The notes below the pieces were generated by a model, which had not been told where the DNA came from, made no database searches, and worked only from the letters and a program-made list of their open reading frames with translations. A stretch of DNA of 64,000 nucleotides from Bacteroidota bacterium (GTDB taxonomy: Bacteria; Bacteroidota; Bacteroidia; Chitinophagales; Chitinophagaceae), in NCBI GenBank assembly GCA_023386045.1, contig JAEWKK010000022.1:24268-88267 (forward strand), in the 5' to 3' direction. Shown here piece by piece: positions 27,020-33,607 of the stretch (its first letter is position 1; each line of letters starts with the position of its first letter). The translations under genes were made by a program, and so were the position numbers.

Positions 27020-27256
27020 ATTACTGCACCGGGTAATTGCTAACAATTCATACCTGCTTAATGGCAATTCATGTTGCTTACTACTCAATTGAACCCTGGA
27101 TAAAGTAAAGAAGCGCTGAAACCCGCGTCCCAGTTCATGTTCCATATTTTTCATTTCATGCAGCAGTCCCTTTACGAGAGCTTTTAAGCCATGCAATTTT
27201 ACATCCGATTCGAAACACTAATTGAATTTTAAAAAACCTTAATCAACCAAAAAAAA

Positions 27257-28021
27257 ATGAAGAAGTTATTCATTCTGCTTTCCTTCTCTACAGTATTGTT
27301 CTCTTGTGATAAAGATGATTCCAAACAGGGAACATTTACCAGCGAAAAAGCCACCCTGCATGGTGGAAAAGTTTGGAGTGCTGCCGAAATTGATAAAGAT
27401 GGCAAGCCTGTTCAATTATCCATTGTTGTAGATGATGCGGCGATGAATTCAGTTCCTGTAGGCCAGCCTTCAGACCATACCGGTCATGAAAACAATTTGA
27501 TCATTCCTGTTGCTTCCCAGGGGCAACAAGCCACACCATTTAAATTTATCATGGTGAACTGGAACTCCAGTGGTCACGAGCCGGATAACATCTATACACT
27601 TCCTCACTTCGATTTTCATTTTTATATGACGAATTCAAATGAAGTGATGAATTATATCGATACCAACAAAATGGATCACAATCTGCCAACAGCAGAATAT
27701 CTTCCTGCCAATTACATCGCTCCCGGACCAGGTCTTCCTACCATGGGCAAGCACTGGATCGACTTTACCTCACCTGAACTTTCAGGCCAGGCACCATTCA
27801 CACAAACATTTATCTACGGATCATACGATGGCAAAATCGTTTTTTACGAACCCATGATCACACTGGAGTTCCTGAAAAATAACAGCAATTATGAAAGGCA
27901 GATCCCTCAGCCAGCGAAATATAAAACTGCAGGATATTATCCAACAAAAATGAAACTGGTGAAAAAGAATGGCGCTACCTACATCACGCTTGATGGATTT
28001 ATCTACAGGCAGGCTTCATAA
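27257..28021 (+). CDS. Lipoprotein resembling DUF5602 / TTHB210-like proteins
   Basis: 254 aa. A lipoprotein signal peptide ends in the lipobox LFSC with Cys17. The body has several histidines in conserved-looking motifs, notably SGHEPDNIY (His107) and LPHFDFHFYM (His117, His121), and ends in a beta-rich region. The HFDFHFY motif resembles the TTHB210-like/DUF5602 family known from Thermus, which has no settled biochemical function; this link is from memory and moderate. It is followed on the same strand by hemerythrin-like and cytochrome c genes, suggesting a redox or metal-related setting. Confidence 0.7.
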   Translation: MKKLFILLSFSTVLFSCDKDDSKQGTFTSEKATLHGGKVWSAAEIDKDGKPVQLSIVVDDAAMNSVPVGQPSDHTGHENNLIIPVASQGQQATPFKFIMVNWNSSGHEPDNIYTLPHFDFHFYMTNSNEVMNYIDTNKMDHNLPTAEYLPANYIAPGPGLPTMGKHWIDFTSPELSGQAPFTQTFIYGSYDGKIVFYEPMITLEFLKNNSNYERQIPQPAKYKTAGYYPTKMKLVKKNGATYITLDGFIYRQAS

Positions 28022-28092
28022 ACCTAAACCAAAACCAAAATAAGGGGAAGACTAAACACCTTCCCTTTCATTTCATTTTTAAAATCAAAGCC

Positions 28093-28773
28093 ATGGAACG
28101 TTATAATATTTTTCAACTCATTCATAAAGGTCTTCGTGCTTCACTTTATCAAACTGCTCTTCAATTGCAACAGACTGATTTCACCTCTGAAGAAGGAACT
28201 GAAGAAGCCATCAACAAGGTCAAAGAGATCGTAATGCTGTTTGAAGGTCATGCCCAGAAGGAAGACAATTATGTACTTCCTGCCATCCATGCTTACGAAC
28301 CTGCGGTAGTTGCCAGCTTTGAAGCAGAACACGTGGAAGACGAAAAGCTTGGCCACCATTTGCAGGATTGCCTCATTAAGCTTTCTACTGCTACCAGCTT
28401 TCTCGAAAAGCTTGTTGCAGGAAGGGAGTTGAATGAAAGCTTCGTTGCATTTACCGCATTCAATCTTCAGCATATGGCAAAAGAAGAAGACATCATCAAC
28501 AAAATATTATGGCGATACTATAATGATGAAGAGATCAAATTGATCAGTGGTAAAATTTCTGCCAGCATCGAACCATGGATACAGGATTTTTATGCCACCT
28601 GGATGTTGCGAGGCATCAACGACCTGGAAGCAGCAGAATGGCTGAAAGCTATTGAAAGAGGAATGCCTGAAGAGGTTTTCCAGTCGCTCATGCAAAAAGC
28701 CGAAGTGGAATGGACGGCTGAACGCTTCCGCAAAATCACCCACTCTCTCACCGAAGGAGTAATGGTAGCCTGA
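28093..28773 (+). CDS. Hemerythrin-like domain protein
   Basis: 226 aa, no signal peptide, all-helical. Iron-ligand-like positions are visible in order: IHKGLR (His11), FEGHAQKEDNYVLP (an HxxxE motif near residues 54-58), AEHVEDEKLGHHL, and LQHMAKEED (a second HxxxE-like motif). Residues beyond ~155 form an extra helical region with SGKISASIEPWIQDF. Hemerythrin-like proteins bind O2, NO or act in iron/redox sensing at a di-iron site. It lies 71 bases after the DUF5602 gene and 18 bases before the cytochrome gene, so an operon is likely. Confidence 0.82.
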   Translation: MERYNIFQLIHKGLRASLYQTALQLQQTDFTSEEGTEEAINKVKEIVMLFEGHAQKEDNYVLPAIHAYEPAVVASFEAEHVEDEKLGHHLQDCLIKLSTATSFLEKLVAGRELNESFVAFTAFNLQHMAKEEDIINKILWRYYNDEEIKLISGKISASIEPWIQDFYATWMLRGINDLEAAEWLKAIERGMPEEVFQSLMQKAEVEWTAERFRKITHSLTEGVMVA

Positions 28774-28791
28774 ACCAACCAAATTTTTTAT

Positions 28792-29391
28792 ATGAAAAAG
28801 ATCACCATTGTTTCAAGCACTTTAGCTTTTCTTATTGCAGTTTCCGTTATTGCCTGCAATAGCAGTAGTTCAACTTCAACAAATAAAGAAGGCATTACAG
28901 AAATAGCAGCAACTGTCAGCCAGGACAGCCTGATAAGCCGTGGAAGATATCTTGTAACCATTATGGGTTGTAACGACTGTCATTCACCCAAGATCATGGG
29001 ACCACATGGACCTATGATTGATACAGCCCGGATGTTATCAGGACATCCTTCAGATATGCCAGTAGCCAGTGCCCCTGCTGATGCGGTGAAGTCCTGGGTT
29101 TTATTCAACCCTACACTAACCGCTTTTGTAGGTCCATGGGGAACTTCATTTGCTGCCAATCTTACTTCTGATGAATCAGGAATTGGTAACTGGTCTGAAG
29201 GACAATTCTTCAAGGCCATCCGCGAAGGGAAATATAAAGGCATGGACAATACCAGGCCACTCTTACCACCTATGCCCTGGGAAATGTATCGCAATGCTAC
29301 TGACGAAGATCTTAGATCCATATTTGCTTACCTGAAATCAACACCACCAGTTAAAAACAATGTTCCTTCTCAAATACCTCCAGTCAACTAA
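28792..29391 (+). CDS. Monoheme c-type cytochrome lipoprotein
   Basis: 199 aa. A lipobox-type signal peptide ends in VIAC with Cys22, followed by a Ser/Thr-rich linker. The heme-attachment motif is CNDCH (60-64), after SRGRYLVTIMGC, the usual cytochrome c helix 1. A late PPMPWEMYR segment supplies candidate axial methionines, and the C-terminal helix DEDLRSIFAYLKSTPPVKN is typical. It would carry electrons at the periplasmic face or outer membrane. Together with the hemerythrin-like protein it suggests a gas- or redox-linked operon. A terminator follows 20 bases after the stop. Confidence 0.88.
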   Translation: MKKITIVSSTLAFLIAVSVIACNSSSSTSTNKEGITEIAATVSQDSLISRGRYLVTIMGCNDCHSPKIMGPHGPMIDTARMLSGHPSDMPVASAPADAVKSWVLFNPTLTAFVGPWGTSFAANLTSDESGIGNWSEGQFFKAIREGKYKGMDNTRPLLPPMPWEMYRNATDEDLRSIFAYLKSTPPVKNNVPSQIPPVN

Positions 29392-29411
29392 AAATAGTTG
29401 ATATCATCCCA

Positions 29412-29440
29412 GCCTTTACGCCGTAACGTAAAGGCTTTTT
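29412..29440 (+). terminator. Intrinsic terminator after the cytochrome gene
   Basis: Stem GCCTTTACG / CGTAAAGGC with a 6-base loop and a T run. It ends the 27.2-29.4 kb gene group. Confidence 0.88.
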
Positions 29441-29451
29441 AAATTCAGATT

Positions 29452-30003
29452 ATGGCTTATCCCGGTAAAAAGATCAGCAACAGGCAATCAGGTCAGTCCA
29501 TTCTTTTTCTTCAAACTGCAAAGGACACTGAAGGACAATTGCTGGAAATGGAAACAGTGTATTCACCTTTATCAAATGAACCTGCCCCTCATTTCCATCC
29601 TTACCAGGATGAACTTTTTACAGTGGTAAGCGGCGAGCTCACAGTAAGGATTAACGGGAGCACCACTACGCTCACACCCGGTCAACAGATCAAAATTCCA
29701 AGAAATACCATTCATTCCATGTGGAATCATTCCTCCAGGCTAACAGTTGTAAACTGGAAGGTGATGCCTGCTCTTGAAACAGAAGAATTTCTTGAAAACG
29801 CCATGGGACTTGCCCACGATGGCAAGATCAACAACAATGGCATGCCCACCCTGCTCCAGGTAGCACTTATGGCTAAACGTTATGAAGCCGAATTCAGGTT
29901 AGCCAAACCATCCCTGCTGGTGCAGAAATTATTATTTACAGTTCTGCAACCATTTGCCCTGCTGGCAGGATTAAAACCTTCTTATAAAAAATACATTGAC
30001 TGA
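29452..30003 (+). CDS. Cupin domain protein
   Basis: 183 aa, no signal peptide. The first cupin motif reads PAPHFHPYQDELFTVVSGELTVRI, giving two histidines and a glutamate as metal ligands. The second motif supplies PRNTIHSMWN with the third histidine. Residues ~110-183 are a helical tail with a hydrophobic stretch (KLLFTVLQPFALLAGL) that may touch the membrane. Function could be enzymatic or a small-molecule sensor; the sequence does not decide. It starts just after the cytochrome terminator, so it needs its own promoter or read-through. Confidence 0.85.
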   Translation: MAYPGKKISNRQSGQSILFLQTAKDTEGQLLEMETVYSPLSNEPAPHFHPYQDELFTVVSGELTVRINGSTTTLTPGQQIKIPRNTIHSMWNHSSRLTVVNWKVMPALETEEFLENAMGLAHDGKINNNGMPTLLQVALMAKRYEAEFRLAKPSLLVQKLLFTVLQPFALLAGLKPSYKKYID

Positions 30004-30027
30004 TCCTTGCTATAATGGAAAGACAAG

Positions 30028-30078
30028 ATGAAAGGAGGTGATTCAGTTAGATGCAATGGAAATGATTTTTTTGTTTGA
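30028..30078 (+). promoter_or_regulatory. Perfect anti-SD complement in a short 16-codon reading frame
   Basis: Bases 30030-30042 (GAAAGGAGGTGAT) complement the 3' end of bacterial 16S rRNA over 13 bases, striking in a window with few Shine-Dalgarno sites. They fall inside a 16-codon ORF (ATG 30028, MKGGDSVRCNGNDFFV, stop at 30076) and also precede a 4-codon ORF (ATG 30051). An intrinsic terminator lies at 30124. It may be chance, a regulatory leader or a tiny gene. Confidence 0.35.
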
Positions 30079-30123
30079 AAGATTCTATTGAACCTGGTGT
30101 TACCATTCCGTAACAATTGATAT

Positions 30124-30146
30124 ACCTGCAAGAAGCAGGTTTTTTT
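30124..30146 (+). terminator. Intrinsic terminator downstream of the cupin gene
   Basis: Stem ACCTGC / GCAGGT with a 5-base loop and seven T. It ends either the cupin transcript (120 bases after its stop) or a separate short RNA. Confidence 0.8.
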
Positions 30147-30275
30147 GTGGCTGCATAAATTTTTAATGATCGCATTTTGTTACTGACACTATCTATGCTA
30201 TAACTTATATCGCATAGAATTTTGAACAATAAAATTCATTCAAACCTTCCTTCGCCTGGATAACTGGGATGATGT

Positions 30276-31349
30276 TTAAAGATCTTCCTCAATTCTGTTC
30301 AGAAAAATTCTTGTGACAGAGGATGCATAGAGATAAGTTTGAAAGAAGCAGGATTCCTTTTGGATTCCTGAATATTGCTGGTAAGAAGAATAACCAGGGA
30401 ATTCCATAGTCAGTAATCTAATAGCATTGCGGGGAGCAATATCATCACAAACAGCGGTTGTTGCCCAGCCGCCAATGGAAGCACCGCATCCTCTTTTTCC
30501 AGGCAGCTGTGAACCATTTAAATTTCTCGGCTGATAAAAACCTTCGGGTACAGGCAGAGGATCTTTATAATAAAGGCCGGTAGGTTTTTCCTCAAGTGCA
30601 TTACCTGGAACCTTTCCTCCGTGATCCCTGATAAAGCCGGCCATCTCCAATGCCAGTGCTTCGTCGGATTTAAATCCTAAGGCTATTCCCTGGCAATCGG
30701 TTCTTGGATCAGCATAGACACCAGCTTTTGAAACATCTTTAATGGCATGCAGGTTAATGATGCGCGAAGGTTGATAAGACTGGATCAGTTGCAGGAGGTA
30801 AGTATTTTCAATTTCAACCTTTCGCCCGTGAATATCAAAAGGAAAAGCTTCATTAAAAGACAGTCCTGGCATAGGGAATTGCCTGTTGGGATCTGCATGT
30901 TGAGAAGAAGTATATCTTCCTGTATTTGTTTTACTATGCGCCTTTACTGCCTTTTGGGCATTATCGGGAAATAAAACAGGTATCACTACTACATCATAAT
31001 AGGGCGTAGTGCCTGATTCCAGTTGAGCGATAATGATCTGTGCAACATCAAGTGCGGATAATTCAGAGCCATGCATGCCAGCAATCACCAGTGCTTTTTC
31101 ATTGCTTGTACCAGGGAAATAATAGGCTTCCACAGCAAGCCTGCATGCAGAATAACCAAGAACAAACTTACTCCTGATCTTATGGCTGACACAATAGGGA
31201 AGATCAACCGTGTGATCAGAAGAAACAAACCTGAAATTAGTATCCGCCAAAACCTGATCCAAAGGCTGAAAGGCCAATTCATTTGTTTGAGCATGGCCAA
31301 TATTCAAAATGGAAAAAAATAGTAAAGAAAGAAGTGATATTCTTTTCAT
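30276..31349 (-). CDS. Secreted M14-family zinc carboxypeptidase-like protein
   Basis: The ATG at 31349 gives 357 aa with a clear signal peptide (MKRISLLSLLFFSILNIGHAQ); longer in-frame starts lack one. M14 zinc-ligand positions are GMHGSE (His93, Glu96) and INLHAIKD (His201). The catalytic glutamate appears in LTMEFPGY (Glu316). This is the succinylglutamate desuccinylase/carboxypeptidase fold, acting on peptides or amide-linked groups in the periplasm or outside. The start is one base after the stop of a 57-codon secreted peptide gene (TAAGATG), implying coupled translation with a set of small ORFs upstream. Confidence 0.87.
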   Translation of the reverse strand: MKRISLLSLLFFSILNIGHAQTNELAFQPLDQVLADTNFRFVSSDHTVDLPYCVSHKIRSKFVLGYSACRLAVEAYYFPGTSNEKALVIAGMHGSELSALDVAQIIIAQLESGTTPYYDVVVIPVLFPDNAQKAVKAHSKTNTGRYTSSQHADPNRQFPMPGLSFNEAFPFDIHGRKVEIENTYLLQLIQSYQPSRIINLHAIKDVSKAGVYADPRTDCQGIALGFKSDEALALEMAGFIRDHGGKVPGNALEEKPTGLYYKDPLPVPEGFYQPRNLNGSQLPGKRGCGASIGGWATTAVCDDIAPRNAIRLLTMEFPGYSSYQQYSGIQKESCFFQTYLYASSVTRIFLNRIEEDL

Positions 31350-31350
31350 C

Positions 31351-31524
31351 TTAGAAAAAAAACAATGAGCGCAAGGGCGATGGTATTCTGTTAAGCACCT
31401 GATCATTTTTCTTTTGCGCACATTCTTGCATATTTCTCTTCTCACCTGCATTCGCCCTGGCAGTTAAAGTAATGGAGCCTATAAGAAGAATAAAGAACAG
31501 CAATATGTAAATGATCGTTTTCAT
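31351..31524 (-). CDS. Small secreted peptide, 57 aa, unknown function
   Basis: Starts MKTIIYILLFFILLIGSITL and has a textbook signal peptide ending TARANA, so the mature part would be about 31 residues: GEKRNMQECAQKKNDQ then VLNRIPSPLRSLFFF. It has one cysteine, is basic, and has a hydrophobic FFF end. The stop is separated from the M14 peptidase start by a single base. I recognise no family. The signal peptide, ordinary codon choice and tight packing argue that it is a real gene, possibly a substrate or partner of the adjacent peptidase. Confidence 0.65.
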   Translation of the reverse strand: MKTIIYILLFFILLIGSITLTARANAGEKRNMQECAQKKNDQVLNRIPSPLRSLFFF

Positions 31525-31539
31525 AAACTATGTTTCAGT

Positions 31540-31734
31540 TTATCCGGCCATGTTTTTTGGCAGATAGAAATAGTAATACTGTAATTCTTTTGCATAAAGA
31601 TCAGCAGGTAGTTTTAGCTCCGCAGACTGTTCGCTGCTTTCTACATAAAGTTTGTCAGCACAATGCTGGCACTGTGCACCACAGGATGCGCATCCTTTAT
31701 GTACTGTCATTGTTTCTTTTTCCATAACCTGCAT
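31540..31734 (-). CDS. Small Cys-rich protein, ~61-64 aa, unknown function
   Basis: ATG at 31734 gives 64 aa; a second ATG at 31725 (MEKETMTVHKG) gives 61 aa and looks more natural. The feature of note is a CASCGAQCQHC segment, CxxCxxxCxxC, a possible zinc- or iron-sulfur-binding knuckle. A charged/aromatic tail follows, ending LQYYYFYLPKNMAG. No signal peptide is seen. It lies 15 bases before the secreted peptide gene and 11-20 bases after the next small ORF, in one orientation. Family unknown. Confidence 0.58.
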   Translation of the reverse strand: MQVMEKETMTVHKGCASCGAQCQHCADKLYVESSEQSAELKLPADLYAKELQYYYFYLPKNMAG

Positions 31735-31745
31735 TTACCTTGATT

Positions 31746-31937
31746 TTAATTACCCGGCAAAACTATTACAGCACAATAGCCACTACAATATGCATGTGCA
31801 TGAATTGAACAAAGAATGGCATCAACTGCTTTAACATTTTCTGCTTTCATTTCATCAATGCAAAGAGGCAGTTCATTCAGCACTGTATTGTCACCGGCGG
31901 TGCTCCATTCTACTTTAGCAACATCATTCTTAACCAT
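31746..31937 (-). CDS. Small protein with Cys-rich C-terminus, 63 aa, unknown function
   Basis: First ORF of the minus-strand group (MVKNDVAKVEWSTAG). The N-terminal half is acidic and helical-looking; the C-terminal half carries CSIHAHAYCSGYC and ends AVIVLPGN, with four cysteines in all. Such a leader-plus-Cys-core shape is seen in peptide precursors but also in plain metal-binding proteins. No modification enzyme other than the M14 peptidase and the divergent glycosyltransferase is nearby. Its start is 13 bases from the glycosyltransferase start on the other strand, so the promoters must overlap coding sequence; this lowers certainty. Confidence 0.5.
   Translation of the reverse strand: MVKNDVAKVEWSTAGDNTVLNELPLCIDEMKAENVKAVDAILCSIHAHAYCSGYCAVIVLPGN
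31887..31918 (+). promoter_or_regulatory. Candidate promoter of the glycosyltransferase gene
   Basis: ATTG-N20-TACTTTAG resembles TTTG-N19-TAnnTTTG (3 of 4 and one base off, spacer one longer). It ends 32 bases before the ATG at 31951 and lies inside the opposite-strand small ORF. Confidence 0.3.
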
Positions 31938-31950
31938 ACAAGAAACATTT

Positions 31951-33333
31951 ATGACAGGTAACCTTCATTCTTCTGATATCTCGGCGATCAAAAAAGGAAC
32001 AAAGGTTCTCTTTGCTAATTTCCCGGGTGATGGGCATTTTAATCCCCTGACAGGACTTGCTGTTCATTTAAAGAACATGGGATGCGATGTACGCTGGTAT
32101 ACCTCTCCTTATTACAGGGAAAAAATAGAAAGGATGAATATTCCTTTTTATGGTTTTAAAAAAGCAGTAGATGTAGGCAGTCATAATGATATTGACCTAT
32201 CATTTCCCGACAGAAAAAATCATAAAAGCCAGATCGCTAAACTGAAGTTTGACCTTGTTCATGCTTTTATTCTTCGTTCACCTGAGTATTTTGAAGACCT
32301 GCGGGAGATCAGAAAAGAATTTTGTTTTGAAGTGATGATCGCAGATATCACATTTGGAGCCATTCCATTTGTAAGAGAAAAAATGCATGTACCAGTGATA
32401 GCAGTGAGCATAGTTCCGCTTCCGGAAACTTCAAAAGATCTGCCTCCTTATGGACTTGGCATTACACCAACTTCCGGAATTGCAGGAAAAATTAAACATT
32501 GGGTTTTGCGTACGCTTTCCAATAAAATGATCTTCTCGAAGCCTACAAAGATCATGGGCGAGATCCTGGCTTCCTATGGCATTGAAGCTGGCAAGGCCAA
32601 TATATTCGACATCCTGATCCAGAAATCAACCCTCGTGTTGCAAAGTGGTACTCCTGGCTTTGAATACAGGCGCACCGATCAAAGCAGGCATATACATTTT
32701 GCAGGACCCCTGCTTCCTCATAAAAAAACAAACAGTGGTCCCAAATGGTTTCATGAAAAACTGAAGCAATACGATAAGGTCATTCTTGTGACACAGGGAA
32801 CCGTTGAAAAAGATGCAGAGAAACTTCTGGTTCCTTCGCTGGAAGCTTTCAGGAATACGGATTACCTCCTTGTAGTAACAACAGGAGGTTCGCAAACAGA
32901 AGAACTAAGGCAGCGTTACCAGGAGCATAATATCATTATTGAAGATTTCATTCCTTTTGACGACATCATGCCACTGGCAGATGTATACATCAGCAATGGA
33001 GGTTATGGAGGAGTTTTACTCAGCATTCAACACCAGCTTCCAATGGTAGTTGCCGGCATTCATGAAGGTAAAAATGAGATCAATGCCCGAGTAGGTTATT
33101 TCAAACTGGGCATCAACCTGAATACAGAAAAACCTACAGTAAAAAAATTGCGTCAGTCGGTTGAAGCCATTCTTGCCAATCCTGCGTACACTGAAAACGT
33201 GGAGCGGCTCTGTAGGGAATTCAATTCCTACAATCCCAACGAGATCTGTGCAAGGAAACTGGCTTCTCTTTTAGTTAATAATAAAAGACCTGTTTCCATT
33301 ACTGCCAGGCCTTCGCTGGAAAAGATTTATTGA
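31951..33333 (+). CDS. UDP-glycosyltransferase of the MGT/GT1 type
   Basis: The ATG at 31951 (MTGNLHSSDISAIKKG) gives 460 aa; a longer frame from 31816 is the mirror of the opposite small gene. GT-B features are the N-terminal GTKVLFANFPGDGHFNPLTGL (acceptor side), ILVTQGTVEKDAE after the linker, and the donor-binding stretch with EDFIPFDDIMPLADVYISNGGYGGVLLSIQHQLPMV, which resembles the PSPG-like loop of macrolide and zeaxanthin glycosyltransferases. It adds a sugar from a nucleotide donor to an unknown acceptor (lipid, polyketide or peptide). It diverges from the small-peptide/M14 operon. Confidence 0.88.
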   Translation: MTGNLHSSDISAIKKGTKVLFANFPGDGHFNPLTGLAVHLKNMGCDVRWYTSPYYREKIERMNIPFYGFKKAVDVGSHNDIDLSFPDRKNHKSQIAKLKFDLVHAFILRSPEYFEDLREIRKEFCFEVMIADITFGAIPFVREKMHVPVIAVSIVPLPETSKDLPPYGLGITPTSGIAGKIKHWVLRTLSNKMIFSKPTKIMGEILASYGIEAGKANIFDILIQKSTLVLQSGTPGFEYRRTDQSRHIHFAGPLLPHKKTNSGPKWFHEKLKQYDKVILVTQGTVEKDAEKLLVPSLEAFRNTDYLLVVTTGGSQTEELRQRYQEHNIIIEDFIPFDDIMPLADVYISNGGYGGVLLSIQHQLPMVVAGIHEGKNEINARVGYFKLGINLNTEKPTVKKLRQSVEAILANPAYTENVERLCREFNSYNPNEICARKLASLLVNNKRPVSITARPSLEKIY

Positions 33334-33355
33334 AGTAGAAAAGATGAACAACTAA

Positions 33356-33480
33356 ATTGAACAAGGGATGAAGAAGACTGGTTAAAGGCAAAAATTTCAA
33401 CACTTCAATATTCATCATTCCTTGTTCTTCTGTTCGACATTCATCTGTTCATCTGCTCAATATTCCTGTAGAAATTCTTC
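33356..33480. repeat. Imperfect inverted repeat and TTCAT/TCTGTTC words
   Basis: GAACAAGGGATGAAGAA (33359-33375) is mirrored by TTCATCATTCCTTGTTC (33409-33425) with small mismatches. TTCATCTGTTCATCTGCTC words follow. It lies between the glycosyltransferase and tamB and may fold at the end of the glycosyltransferase mRNA. The remaining bases to 33607 show nothing further I can name. Confidence 0.5.
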
Positions 33481-33607
33481 CCCATCCATTAATACAATCC
33501 AATACAAGCCACCGGCAGGCAGGAATTTACTGCCATTCAACGGTGATTTAGGAAACCAGGGGCGAGGCCTGTTATTTGTAACCCTCAGGTAGCCATTCAC
33601 CCCGAAC

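Noticed and set aside
30051..30065. Four-codon ORF after the perfect SD site as a gene
   Set aside because: MQWK is too short to call; only the site itself is reported.
31816..31950. N-terminal extension of the glycosyltransferase
   Set aside because: The extra 45 residues are the mirror of the minus-strand small ORF and are not part of the GT-B fold; the ATG at 31951 fits.
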